From positions 248,001-312,000 of the forward strand of contig NZ_CP054038.1 in NCBI RefSeq assembly GCF_013282805.1: a stretch of 64,000 bases of DNA. The letters run 5' to 3'. The notes under the pieces are model-generated. The model saw only the letters and a list, made by a program, of their open reading frames with translations. It had not been told where the DNA came from and did not search any database. Positions 14,765 through 24,008 of this stretch are shown here, piece after piece. Positions within the stretch are counted from its first letter, which is position 1. Every line of letters starts with the position of its first letter. A program made the position numbers and the translations under genes. The DNA is from Microbacterium hominis (GTDB lineage Bacteria > Actinomycetota > Actinomycetes > Actinomycetales > Microbacteriaceae).

Positions 14765-17437
14765 ATGCGCAGCAGCACCCCGTTCGCCCTCACAGTCGAC
14801 AGCGGTGGCGACGATTTGGTCGTCACCGGCGCCGAGCCCCGCCTCTCATTCAGGCTCCCGCTCGAGGCGCAGGCCTCGGCCCGCTACGAGATCGAGGCCG
14901 AGATCGACGGTGTTCCGACGGGAATCGCCGAGGTGGAGGGTCACCGCTTCATCGAGTGGCCCTTCGGTGCGCTGCGCAGCGGAAGTCGGGTGCGGTGGCG
15001 AGTGCGCGCCACCGCACCCGGCACGGACTGGTCGGAGCGAGCCGCCTTCGAGGTCGGCCTGCTCGATCAGGACTGGACGGCGTCGTGGATCTCGCCGGTC
15101 GAAGAAGCCGACGCCGGGTACGGACAGCGTCCGGCCCACCTGCTCGCCGGCACGTTCACCCTGCCCGAGGACGTGGTCGAGGCCCGACTGTACGCGGCCG
15201 CTCTCGGTGTGTACACGGCGACGATGAATGGATGCCGCGTGGGCGGCGATGAACTCGCCCCTGGCTCCACCTCCTACGACCGCACGCTCTACGCGCAGGC
15301 GCACGATGTGACCGCGCTCGTGCGTGCGGGCGACAACCGGATCGAGATCGAGCTGTCCGACGGCTGGTACCGCGGGCAGGTCGGCGCGTTCCGTCTGCCG
15401 GCCGGTTGGGGCGCGACCACCGGCGTCCGCGCCGAGCTGCACGTACGCTGCGCCGACGGCTCGCGCCGCGTGGTCGTCAGCGACCAGAGCTGGACGGGCG
15501 CGGCATCCACCATCACCCGGGCCGATCTCATGGACGGCCAGACGACCGACTTCACCGTCGAGCCGAGCGATGCCCTCCCTGTGCGCATCGATGCGGTCGA
15601 GGGCGCCCCTGCGATCGACTGGTCGCCCGCCCCGCCGGTGCGCGTCATCGAGACGCGCTCGCCGAATGCGGCGCGCGAGATCCGCGACGGGGTGTGGGTG
15701 CTCGACTTCGGGCAGAACGCGTCGGGCTGGGTGCGTCTCACCGACCTCGGCGCGCCCGGAACCCGCACGGTCATCGAGTACGGCGAGTACGTGGATGCCG
15801 CGGGAGACCTCTCCACGTCGCACCTCGACTCCGAGCGGCCGGGCGAGGCGCCGCTGCCGTTCGTGCAGCGCGACGAGGTCGTGGCCGGCGCCGAGGGCAG
15901 CGTGTTCGAGCCTCGTCACACCGTGCACGGGTTCCAGTACGCGCGGGTCACCCGCTCGGATGCGCCGTTCGATCCGGCATCCATCGCCATGCAGGTGGTG
16001 CACACCGACCTCGCCCGCACCGGCACCTTCCAGAGCAGCGACGCCGACCTCAACCGGCTGCACGAGATCGCGGACTGGAGCTTCCGCGGCAACGCGGTCG
16101 ACGTTCCCACCGACTGCCCGACGCGCGAGCGGCTCGCGTGGACGGGCGACTACCAGGTGTTCGCTCCCACGGCGACGCGCCTCTACGACGTGCTCGGGTT
16201 CACCCGCAAGTGGCTGCGCTCGGTGCGCGACGATCAGCTCGACGACGGCCGCATCGCGAACTTCTCGCCGGACGGTCGTCGCATCAAGCACCACCTCGAC
16301 GACCAGTTCGCGATGATGACCGGCTCGTCCGGCTGGGGCGACGCCATCGTCGCCGTGCCCTGGGAGATGTACCTGTCGTACGGCGACCGCGAGGTGCTCG
16401 CGGAGAACTACGACGCCATGGTGCGTTGGGTCGAGTGGGCGCTGGAGAAGGCCCGCACCTCACGTCACCACGCGCGCATGCAGGCGGCGCCCGAGTCGGC
16501 ACCGTTCGAGCAGTACCTGTGGGACGGCACGTTCCACTGGGGCGAGTGGACCGAGCCCAAGCAGCGCGACGCCGACGGCAACCCCATCGACCCGATCAAG
16601 CACAACCCGATGGCGTGGTTCATGGCCGACAAGGGCGAGGTGGGCACCGCCTACCTGCACCGCTCGACAGCGACCCTCGCGCAGATCGCCGGGATCCTCG
16701 GCAGGGATGCGGATGCGGCGCGATACGCGGACCTCGCCGACCGCGTCGCCGATGCGTGGCGCCAGGCCTACCTGCGAGAGGACGGCACGACGGTCACCGA
16801 CACCCAGGCCGCCTACGTGCGCGCCCTGTCGTTCGGGCTTGTGCCCGCGGACCTCCGCGACGCGGCGATCGAGCGTCTCGTCGAGCTCATCCGAGCGAAG
16901 GACACCCACCTCGGCACGGGCTTCCTGGCCACCGGCGACCTGCTTCCGGTGCTCGTCGACGGCGGTCGCGCCGATGTCGCCTACGAGCTGCTCGCCCAGC
17001 GCACGGCGCCGTCGTGGCTGTACATGGTCGACCGCGGTGCGACGACCATCTGGGAGGACTGGGAGGGCATCGACGAGAACGGCGTCGCCCACGAGTCCCT
17101 GAACCACTACAGCAAGGGTGCGGTCATCCGCTTCCTGCACACCCACACCCTCGGACTCCGGCAGGAGGCCGACTCGGTGGCGTGGGAGCGTGTCGTCATC
17201 GCTCCGGTTCCCGCCCCCGGGATGACCTGGGCGCGCGGCACGCACGACGGCCCGCAGGGCGAGATCGCCGTCGAATGGCGCCTCGACGGCGACGGCATCC
17301 GCATCATCGCCGACATCCCGGCCGGCACGACCGCCCGCATCGTCTTCCCCGACGGCACCGCCCACGCCGTGGGCGCGGGCCGCTTCGACCAGACCGCCGG
17401 ACTTCCGGCATCCACCCTCGCCGTCACCGCCCGGTGA
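14765..17437 (+). CDS. GH78 alpha-L-rhamnosidase, cytosolic
   Basis: Hydrolyses terminal alpha-L-rhamnose from glycosides. The 890-residue length and domain order fit GH78: N-terminal beta-sandwich domains, with YDRTLYAQAHDVTALVRAGDN and ELSDGWYRGQVG typical of the family, an (alpha/alpha)6 barrel, and a C-terminal beta domain. The catalytic region is DCPTRERLAWTGD at residues 450-462, matching the family's DCPxRxERxGWTGD. The later WEDWEG segment is also conserved. No signal peptide, so it works inside the cell on imported substrate. It follows the transporter by 30 bp with an AAGGA Shine-Dalgarno sequence. Confidence 0.92.
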   Translation: MRSSTPFALTVDSGGDDLVVTGAEPRLSFRLPLEAQASARYEIEAEIDGVPTGIAEVEGHRFIEWPFGALRSGSRVRWRVRATAPGTDWSERAAFEVGLLDQDWTASWISPVEEADAGYGQRPAHLLAGTFTLPEDVVEARLYAAALGVYTATMNGCRVGGDELAPGSTSYDRTLYAQAHDVTALVRAGDNRIEIELSDGWYRGQVGAFRLPAGWGATTGVRAELHVRCADGSRRVVVSDQSWTGAASTITRADLMDGQTTDFTVEPSDALPVRIDAVEGAPAIDWSPAPPVRVIETRSPNAAREIRDGVWVLDFGQNASGWVRLTDLGAPGTRTVIEYGEYVDAAGDLSTSHLDSERPGEAPLPFVQRDEVVAGAEGSVFEPRHTVHGFQYARVTRSDAPFDPASIAMQVVHTDLARTGTFQSSDADLNRLHEIADWSFRGNAVDVPTDCPTRERLAWTGDYQVFAPTATRLYDVLGFTRKWLRSVRDDQLDDGRIANFSPDGRRIKHHLDDQFAMMTGSSGWGDAIVAVPWEMYLSYGDREVLAENYDAMVRWVEWALEKARTSRHHARMQAAPESAPFEQYLWDGTFHWGEWTEPKQRDADGNPIDPIKHNPMAWFMADKGEVGTAYLHRSTATLAQIAGILGRDADAARYADLADRVADAWRQAYLREDGTTVTDTQAAYVRALSFGLVPADLRDAAIERLVELIRAKDTHLGTGFLATGDLLPVLVDGGRADVAYELLAQRTAPSWLYMVDRGATTIWEDWEGIDENGVAHESLNHYSKGAVIRFLHTHTLGLRQEADSVAWERVVIAPVPAPGMTWARGTHDGPQGEIAVEWRLDGDGIRIIADIPAGTTARIVFPDGTAHAVGAGRFDQTAGLPASTLAVTAR

Positions 17438-17475
17438 CGGACATCCCACGCATCGACGCGAAGAGAGAGAACGAC

Positions 17476-18711
17476 ATGACCAGCTTCCCCGACGGCTTCC
17501 TCTGGGGCGCGGCGACCGCCGGCCACCAGATCGAGGGCAACAACGTCAACAGCGACTGGTGGGCCCGCGAGCAGATGATGCCCGGCATGGAGCTGTCGGG
17601 CGACGCCGTCGACAGCTACCACCGCTACCGCGAGGACATCGAGCTGCTCGCCGACGCCGGCCTCACCTCGTACCGGTTCAGCCTGGAGTGGTCGCGCATC
17701 GAGCCGGTGCGCGGACACTTCTCGAAGGCCGAGCTCGCGCACTACCGGCGCATGATCGAGTTCTGCTTCGAGAAGGGCGTCACGCCCGTTGTGACCCTGC
17801 AGCATTTCACCACCCCCCAGTGGTTCGCCGCTCTCGGCGGCTGGGACGGCCCCGAGGCGCAGGAGCTGTTCTGCGCGTTCGTCGAGCAGGCGTGCACGAT
17901 CCTCGACGGCGTCGAGTGGGTCGTCACGATGAACGAGCCCAACATGCAGGCCGCGATCATGACCGCGATGCGTCACCTCGCGGCCTCGGGCGGAGACTGG
18001 ACGAGCCCCACGGTCGAGGCCGACGGCGACCAGGAGAAGAAGCAGACCCACAGCGACTTCCTCACCTACGCCGACCCCGAGATCGGCCGCATGTTCACGC
18101 GCATCCACCACGCGGCTCGCGAGATCGTGCGCGCCCGCACTGACGCGAAGGTCGGCTGGACCATCGCCGCGGGTGCCCTGACGGCCGCTCCGGGCGGCGA
18201 GGAGAAGCTCCTGCAGATCCGCCACGGCAAGGAGGACGTGTACTGGGAGGGCAGCCGCGGCGACGACTTCGTCGGCGTGCAGGCCTACTCCAGCCAGGAG
18301 GTCGACGCGAACGGTCTCGTGCCGCACCCGCCGCACCCCGACAACACGCTCGTCGGCACCGCATACCGCCCCGACTCGCTGGCCATGGCCGTGCGCCACG
18401 CGTGGGAGGTCAGCGAGAACACGCCGATCGTGATCACCGAGAACGGCATCGCCACGGCCGATGACACCCAGCGCATCCGCTACACCGGCGAGGCGCTCGA
18501 GGGCCTGCTGGGCACCATCGCCGACGGCATCGATGTGCGCGGCTACCTGCACTGGTCGCTGCTGGACAACTTCGAGTGGGGCCACTGGGAGCCCACCTTC
18601 GGCCTCATCGCCGTCGATCGCGACACTTTCGCGCGCACCCCGAAGCCCAGCCTCGCCTGGCTCGGCCAGGTCGCGCAGCGCAACGCGCTGCCCGCAGGGG
18701 TGACCGCGTGA
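17476..18711 (+). CDS. GH1 beta-glycosidase (beta-glucosidase-like)
   Basis: Retaining beta-glycosidase of 411 residues, slightly shorter than the usual 440-470. Start FPDGFLWGAATAGHQIEG is the GH1 N-terminal signature, with the sugar-binding Gln. The acid/base is Glu154 in TMNEPN and the nucleophile is Glu322 in ITENG. The aglycone-side loops look short. No signal peptide. Next to an alpha-rhamnosidase, it could remove the glucose left after rhamnose is cut from rutinosides or similar rhamnosyl-glucosides; that order of action is inference. Confidence 0.92.
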   Translation: MTSFPDGFLWGAATAGHQIEGNNVNSDWWAREQMMPGMELSGDAVDSYHRYREDIELLADAGLTSYRFSLEWSRIEPVRGHFSKAELAHYRRMIEFCFEKGVTPVVTLQHFTTPQWFAALGGWDGPEAQELFCAFVEQACTILDGVEWVVTMNEPNMQAAIMTAMRHLAASGGDWTSPTVEADGDQEKKQTHSDFLTYADPEIGRMFTRIHHAAREIVRARTDAKVGWTIAAGALTAAPGGEEKLLQIRHGKEDVYWEGSRGDDFVGVQAYSSQEVDANGLVPHPPHPDNTLVGTAYRPDSLAMAVRHAWEVSENTPIVITENGIATADDTQRIRYTGEALEGLLGTIADGIDVRGYLHWSLLDNFEWGHWEPTFGLIAVDRDTFARTPKPSLAWLGQVAQRNALPAGVTA

Positions 18712-19505
18712 GGGTCTCGGGCAAGACCTTCGTCGTCACCGGCGCCGGCAACGGCATCGGCCGCGAGGTGACCCTCCAGCTTCTCGCGGGGGGTGCGGCC
18801 GTGGCCGGCGTCGATCTCAACGAAGCAGGCCTGGCGAAGACCGCTGAACTCGCCGCCGCGGGTGAGCGCTTCTCGTCCCATCCCGTGAACATCACCGACC
18901 GCGACGCCGTGGAGGCGCTGCCGGATGCCGTCGCGCTGGCCCACGGCCCGGCCGACGCGGTCATCAACATCGCCGGGGTGATCCAGAAGTTCGTGAAGGT
19001 CGACGACCTGCCCTTCTCGGAGATCGAGAAGGTCATGAACGTCAACTTCTGGGGGACCGTGAACATGGTCAAGGCGTTCCTGCCTGTTCTGAAGTCACGC
19101 CCCCAAGCCGCCCTCGTGAACGTCGCGAGCATGGGCGCCTACGCTCCCGTGCCCGGCCAGGCGGTGTACGGCGCATCCAAGGCGGCCGTCAAGGTTCTGA
19201 CCGAAGCGCTGTACGCGGAGCTGCTCGACACCTCGGTCGCGGTCACCGTCATCTTCCCGGGAGCGATCGGCACCGACATCGCCGCGAACTCCGGTGTCGC
19301 ATTGTCGGACGGATCTGCCGATGCGCCGGCGTACAAGACGACCGCTCCGACGGCCGCTGCGGCGGTCATCGTCGACGCCGTGGAGAAGGGCAAGTACCGG
19401 GCGACCATCGGCGGCGACGCCGCCGCGATGGACAAGCTCTCCCGACTCAGCCCCAAGCGGGCCACCACGCTCATCGCCAAGCAGATGGGCGCGCTGCTCA
19501 ACTGA
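18708..19505 (+). CDS. Short-chain dehydrogenase/reductase (SDR 1)
   Basis: Classical SDR oxidoreductase of 265 residues. Cofactor motif TGAGNGIG at residues 11-18, acidic VDLNE after strand 2 (Asp36, suggesting NAD preference), and catalytic Ser141, Tyr154, Lys158 (YGASK). Its GTG start overlaps the GH1 stop (GTGA), so translation is coupled. As part of a glycoside operon it may act on the released sugar (for instance rhamnose to lactone) or on the aglycone; the sequence does not decide. Confidence 0.87.
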   Translation: MRVSGKTFVVTGAGNGIGREVTLQLLAGGAAVAGVDLNEAGLAKTAELAAAGERFSSHPVNITDRDAVEALPDAVALAHGPADAVINIAGVIQKFVKVDDLPFSEIEKVMNVNFWGTVNMVKAFLPVLKSRPQAALVNVASMGAYAPVPGQAVYGASKAAVKVLTEALYAELLDTSVAVTVIFPGAIGTDIAANSGVALSDGSADAPAYKTTAPTAAAAVIVDAVEKGKYRATIGGDAAAMDKLSRLSPKRATTLIAKQMGALLN

Positions 19506-19515
19506 ATACCCCCGT

Positions 19516-19538
19516 AGGCGCCCCGTCGTCGGGCGCCT
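19516..19538. terminator. Hairpin between SDR 1 and SDR 2
   Basis: AGGCGCCC and GGGCGCCT form a perfect 8-bp stem with a 7-nt loop in a 72-bp gap inside the operon. It may act as a weak intra-operon terminator or a processing site that sets different mRNA levels for the two halves. Confidence 0.45.
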
Positions 19539-19577
19539 GCACCATCTCGCTGACACTCAGCATGCAAAGGAGCACCC

Positions 19578-20411
19578 ATGTCCTTCCCCTTCGCCGACGT
19601 GTCGGACCGCCCGCTGTCCGACCTCCTCTCCCTCGCCGGCCGCCGCGCCGTCGTCACCGGTGCCGCTCAGGGCCTGGGCAAGGCCATCGCCTCCCGCCTG
19701 GCCGAAGCCGGCGCGGACCTTCTGCTCGTCGACCTCAACGAGGATGCCACCGGCGCGGCGGCCGCCGAACTCGCCGACAGCTACGGCGTGCGTGTGGCGA
19801 GCACCCGCGCCGATGTCGCCGACGCGTCGTCGGTCGCCGCCGCTGCGGACCTGGCGGTCGCCGAACTCGGCGGCATCGATGTCTGGGTGAACAACGCGGG
19901 GATCTTCCCCAATGCGCCCGTCACGATGATGCCCGACGAGATGTGGGATGCAACCTTCGCGGTCAACGCCCGTGGCGTCTTCCTCGGCGCGCGCGAGGCC
20001 GCCCGCCGCATGTCGGTGGACGGTTCCGGCGGCGTCATCGTCAACATCATCTCGACCGCGGGGGTGCAGGTGGCTTTCCCCGGCATGGCCGCTTACGTCG
20101 GGTCGAAGCACGCCGCGCTCGGGATGACGAAGTCGCTCGCCGTCGACCTGGCGCCGCTCGGCATCCGCGTGCTCGGGGTTGCGCCGAGCTTCGTGCCGAC
20201 GGAGGGCAATATCGCCGCCGCCAAGGCGGGCGCCGCGGCCGCCGCCGCGGCTGGGATCGAGATGCCGCCGCTCGACGTCATGAACAAGAGCATGATCGGC
20301 CGCATGGGCACCCCCGACGACATCGCCCGCGTCGTGCTGTTCGCCGCGAGCGACCTCTCGATGATCATGACGGGAAGCACGCTCCTGGCCGACGCCGGCG
20401 AGACGATCTGA
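19578..20411 (+). CDS. Short-chain dehydrogenase/reductase (SDR 2)
   Basis: Classical SDR of 277 residues with TGAAQGLG at residues 27-34, VDLNE after strand 2, NNAG at 105-108, and catalytic Ser159, Tyr173, Lys177 (YVGSK). The 25-residue pre-Rossmann N-terminus and the insert in the substrate loop (PTEGNIAAAKAG) resemble sugar and polyol dehydrogenases. AAAGGAG precedes the ATG. It is not a close duplicate of the other two SDRs in the operon, so each probably has its own substrate. Confidence 0.87.
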   Translation: MSFPFADVSDRPLSDLLSLAGRRAVVTGAAQGLGKAIASRLAEAGADLLLVDLNEDATGAAAAELADSYGVRVASTRADVADASSVAAAADLAVAELGGIDVWVNNAGIFPNAPVTMMPDEMWDATFAVNARGVFLGAREAARRMSVDGSGGVIVNIISTAGVQVAFPGMAAYVGSKHAALGMTKSLAVDLAPLGIRVLGVAPSFVPTEGNIAAAKAGAAAAAAAGIEMPPLDVMNKSMIGRMGTPDDIARVVLFAASDLSMIMTGSTLLADAGETI

Positions 20412-20437
20412 CGCGCGCCACGACCAAGGGAAAGCCG

Positions 20438-21262
20438 ATGACGACGACACCTCGCACCTCCGTGCAGCTGTACAGCCTGCGCGATCACCTCGCCGATCTG
20501 GATGCCGCGTTCGAGCGGATCGCCGCGCTCGGCGTCTCGCACGTCGAGCCCTTCTCGATCTTCGACCGCACGATGGAGGTCATTCCGGCTCTGCGACGGC
20601 ACGGACTGAGCGTGCCGACCGGGCACGCGCCGTTCCTGTCCGACGAGATCGAGTACCAGGGCACCATGGTGCCGCTCCCGCCGCAGGCGATGACCTTCCA
20701 GGCTGCGCAGGCGCTCGGCATCGAGGTGCTCATCGACCCGATGGTGCCTGCGGGCCGGTGGCGCGCCGCCGACGAGGTCGCCCGCACCGCGGATCGGCTC
20801 AACGCGGCAGCGGCTCAGGCGGCCGAGTCCGGCATGCGCGTCGGCTATCACAACCACTCGTACGAGTTCCACCGCCAGATCGACGGGCGCACCGCGTACG
20901 AGCACTTCGTATCGCTCCTCGATCCGCGGGTCGTGCTCGAGGTCGACGTGTTCTGGGCCGCCGTCGCCGGACAGGATGTGCCCGCGCTCCTGCGTCGGCT
21001 CGGCGACCGCGTGGTCGCGCTGCACCTCAAGAACGGACCGATCGACGTCGATCCGTTCGCACCCGATGCGACCGTCCGCTCGTACGAGCTCGATCAGACG
21101 ACCCTCGGTGTGGGCGCGCTCGACATCGCCGTGATCCTCGACGCGGCGCCCGCCACGCGCCTCGACGTCGTCGAGTTCGACCACGTGAGCGGCGACGTCT
21201 TCGACGCGATCGCGAGCTCCCTGCGCTACCTCGAGGCCCGGAACGATGTCGCGGCACACTGA
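20438..21262 (+). CDS. Xylose-isomerase-like TIM-barrel protein (sugar isomerase/epimerase)
   Basis: AP-endonuclease-2/IolE-type TIM barrel of 274 residues. It begins SVQLYSLRDHL, has the central GYHNHSYEF and LEVDVFW strands that supply metal ligands (His, Glu, Asp) and HLKNG near the end. Such proteins isomerise, epimerise or dehydrate sugars and keto-inositols, and some cleave oxidised glycosides. Start ATG is preceded by AAGGGAAAG. It ends 17 bp inside the next gene. Role in this operon is unknown, but processing of an oxidised sugar made by the SDRs is plausible. Confidence 0.85.
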   Translation: MTTTPRTSVQLYSLRDHLADLDAAFERIAALGVSHVEPFSIFDRTMEVIPALRRHGLSVPTGHAPFLSDEIEYQGTMVPLPPQAMTFQAAQALGIEVLIDPMVPAGRWRAADEVARTADRLNAAAAQAAESGMRVGYHNHSYEFHRQIDGRTAYEHFVSLLDPRVVLEVDVFWAAVAGQDVPALLRRLGDRVVALHLKNGPIDVDPFAPDATVRSYELDQTTLGVGALDIAVILDAAPATRLDVVEFDHVSGDVFDAIASSLRYLEARNDVAAH

Positions 21263-22124
21263 TCGGGCGCCTGCGCTGCTTGCGCCAGGCTCCACCGCGC
21301 TCGTCACCGGGGCGAGCTCCGGACTCGGGGAGGAATTCGCCGTTCAGCTGGCCGGTCGCGGGCTCGATCTCGTACTGGTCGCGCGCCGCGCCGAGCGCCT
21401 CCACGCCCTGGCCGACCGCATCGCCGCGGAGTACGGTCGCCGTGTCACCGTGATGCCCTTCGACCTGAGCGTGGCGGGCGCGGCTTCCGCACTCCACGCC
21501 GAGACCGCGGCACGCGGGCTACCGATCGACGTCCTGATCAACAACGCCGGCTCCGGGACCCTCGCCGACGTCGTCGTCACCGATCCAGCGGCCCTCGACG
21601 ACGTGATCGGGCTCAACGTGACGGCGCTCACCGGTCTGTCGCGCCTGTTCGGCGGGGACATGGCCCGCCGTGGCCGAGGCGCTCTGGTGAACGTGGCGAG
21701 CCTGGCGGCACTCCTGCCGGCGCCGCACATGGCCGTCTACGGCGCGTCGAAGGCCTACGTGCACAGCTTCACGCAGGCGATCGATGCGGAGCTTCGCCCG
21801 GCTGGGGTCATCGCCCTGACGGTGCTGCCGGGACCCACCCGCACCGAGTTCTTCGACCGGTCCGGCGGACGGATCGGACCGGACAGCGCGTATCTCACGC
21901 CGTCGGTCGTCGTGGCGTCGACGTTGCGCGCACTCGACCGTCCGAAGCCTCCGATCGCAGTCGTGCCCGGCCGCGGAAACGCGTTCGCCGCCCCGCTGAT
22001 GGCCCGCCTGCCGCGACGGCTGGGGCTGTCGATCAGCGGCAGGATGATGGCTCTCGGTCTGGACATCGCCGCCAAGTCCGACACACCCGGCACCACCACC
22101 CCCGAACAGGAACATCAGCAATGA
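21246..22124 (+). CDS. Short-chain dehydrogenase/reductase (SDR 3)
   Basis: SDR of 292 residues, of the YqjQ/DltE-like group. TGASSGLG at residues 21-28, VARR after strand 2 (basic, suggesting NADPH preference unlike SDR 1 and 2), NNAG at 99-102, catalytic Ser152, Tyr165, Lys169. A C-terminal extension with PRRLGLSISGRMMALG is amphipathic and may touch the membrane. It overlaps the preceding gene by 17 bp and the following one by four (ATGA), so it is firmly in the operon. Substrate unknown. Confidence 0.86.
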   Translation: MSRHTDRAPALLAPGSTALVTGASSGLGEEFAVQLAGRGLDLVLVARRAERLHALADRIAAEYGRRVTVMPFDLSVAGAASALHAETAARGLPIDVLINNAGSGTLADVVVTDPAALDDVIGLNVTALTGLSRLFGGDMARRGRGALVNVASLAALLPAPHMAVYGASKAYVHSFTQAIDAELRPAGVIALTVLPGPTRTEFFDRSGGRIGPDSAYLTPSVVVASTLRALDRPKPPIAVVPGRGNAFAAPLMARLPRRLGLSISGRMMALGLDIAAKSDTPGTTTPEQEHQQ

Positions 22125-23866
22125 ACCGGATCGTCTGCAACCCGCTCGACCTGAGCTACCGCTACCAGGATGTGCGTACCCCGTTCGTCGGCCGCAGCGT
22201 CCACCGGGAGGCGGCGGATCCGACGATGGTCTTCTACCGTGGCCGGTACTACATGTTCGCGTCGATGACGCGCGGCTTCTGGCACTCCGAAGACCTCGTC
22301 ACCTGGACGCTCCAGACGAGCGAGAACATTCCGGCGGTCGACTACGCGCCCGACGTGCGGGAGGTCGACGGTGCGCTGCTGTTCACGGCATCACGCAAGA
22401 CCAAGGGGCGCTTCTTCCGCAGCGTCGACCCGCTCGCCGATGACTTCGAAGAGGTCGCTCCCAGCGACGTCGCGTTCTGGGACCCCGACACGTTCCAGGA
22501 CGATGACGACCGCCTGTACCTGTATTGGGGGTGCTCCCACAATCGTCCCGTGAGCGGTGTCGAACTCGACCGGACCACGTTGCAGAGCCTCGGCGAGCCG
22601 GTGCCGCTCATCTCGGCGGACACCGCACACCGCGGGTGGGAGCGCACCGGAGACGACTACGTGGCCGAGGTGCGGCGGGGACTCAGCGGCAAGATCATGG
22701 ACGCCTACATCGGCGACGCACCCTTCATCGAAGGCGCCTATATGAATCGCGTGGGCGACCGGTACTACCTGCAGTACGCGGGGCCGGGCACCCAGTTCAA
22801 CACCTACGCTGACGGATGCTATGTCGGCTCCGGGCCGCTGGGCCCGTTCGAATACGACCCGCACAGCCCGTTCTCATCGAAGCCGGGAGGCTTCATCACC
22901 GGCGCGGGGCACGGGAGCACGTTCCAGGACTACCATGGCAACTGGTGGCACGTCGCCACCATGCGCGTCTCGGTGAACGCCGATTTCGAACGCCGGATCG
23001 GGCTGTTTCCCGCCGGCTTCGACGAGGACGGCATCCTGTTCTGCAATCAGAACTTCGCCGACTTCCCGATGGCGGTCCCCGACCGCCCGTTCGACCCGTG
23101 GACCGAGGCTTCACCCGGCTGGATGCTCCTCTCCTACCGCGCCCACGTCACCGCTTCGTCGGCTCTCGCAGGTCACGACCCAGAGCTCGCCGTCGACGAG
23201 TCGGTTCGCACCTGGTGGGTTGCCGAGTCCGACCAGCCCGGCGAATGGCTCCAGCTCGACATCGGCGCAACGCCGACGGTGCACGCGCTGCAGATCAATC
23301 TCGCCGACCACGAACTGGCCGCGCTCGCGCCGAAGCGCTCCGACGTGAGCAAGGTGACGTTCGGAAAGCGCGCCGTCTATCCCGACTCGCAGCCGACCGA
23401 GGTGCGGGTCGAGCTGTCCGTCGACGGAGAGGACTGGACCGTCGTGCACGACTCGATCGGTGCGGCACCCGACGCGCCGCACGCCTTCCTCACGCTCGAC
23501 GCGCCGATGCGTGCACGCTACGTGCGGGTCACCGCGGGGGCGATGCCCTTCGGCGGCCCGTTCGCCATGAGCGGGCTGCGCGTGTTCGGCCTGGCAGACG
23601 GCGATGCGCCCCGCGCCGTCACGGTCTCGGGCGAGCGTCGTGATCCGCGCACCGCCTCGCTGGTGTGGGATGCCGCGCCCGGCGCCGTCGGCTACAACAT
23701 CCGCTACGGACTGGCGCCCGACAAGCTCTACCACAGCTGGCTCGTCTACGACAGGACCGAGCTGGAGGTGGGCTCGCTCAACGCGGGACACACCTACTGG
23801 TTCGCCGTCGACAGCTTCAACGGGGCAGGGGTCACCCCGGGGGCGGTCGTGCGCGTCGGCGAGTGA
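22121..23866 (+). CDS. GH43-type five-bladed propeller with F5/8-type C and FN3 domains
   Basis: Multi-domain glycosidase of 581 residues. The N-terminal propeller carries the GH43 pattern: Asp33 in ADPTMVFYRGRYYMF, Asp121/Asp123 in WDPDTFQDDDDRLYLYWG, and Glu204 in FIEGAYMNRVGDRYYLQYA as possible acid. Residues about 340-490 look like a discoidin/CBM32 carbohydrate-binding domain (WLQLDIG, RYVRV). The last 85 look like FN3 (AVGYNIRYG, YWFAVDSFN). No signal peptide, which is odd for a protein with two accessory domains usually found outside cells. Likely arabinofuranosidase, xylosidase or galactosidase; the exact linkage cannot be told. Confidence 0.82.
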   Translation: MNRIVCNPLDLSYRYQDVRTPFVGRSVHREAADPTMVFYRGRYYMFASMTRGFWHSEDLVTWTLQTSENIPAVDYAPDVREVDGALLFTASRKTKGRFFRSVDPLADDFEEVAPSDVAFWDPDTFQDDDDRLYLYWGCSHNRPVSGVELDRTTLQSLGEPVPLISADTAHRGWERTGDDYVAEVRRGLSGKIMDAYIGDAPFIEGAYMNRVGDRYYLQYAGPGTQFNTYADGCYVGSGPLGPFEYDPHSPFSSKPGGFITGAGHGSTFQDYHGNWWHVATMRVSVNADFERRIGLFPAGFDEDGILFCNQNFADFPMAVPDRPFDPWTEASPGWMLLSYRAHVTASSALAGHDPELAVDESVRTWWVAESDQPGEWLQLDIGATPTVHALQINLADHELAALAPKRSDVSKVTFGKRAVYPDSQPTEVRVELSVDGEDWTVVHDSIGAAPDAPHAFLTLDAPMRARYVRVTAGAMPFGGPFAMSGLRVFGLADGDAPRAVTVSGERRDPRTASLVWDAAPGAVGYNIRYGLAPDKLYHSWLVYDRTELEVGSLNAGHTYWFAVDSFNGAGVTPGAVVRVGE

Positions 23867-24008
23867 TCGCTGCCGAATCACTACTGCGATCGACGATCTG
23901 GTTCTACTCGGGCCGGTCATGGCCGATCTAACGTTGCGGTCGTCCCGGTGAGATGCGGCAGACCCGACCGTTTTCGACTGAGATAGCACCCGAAGGAGAG
24001 TGAACGCG

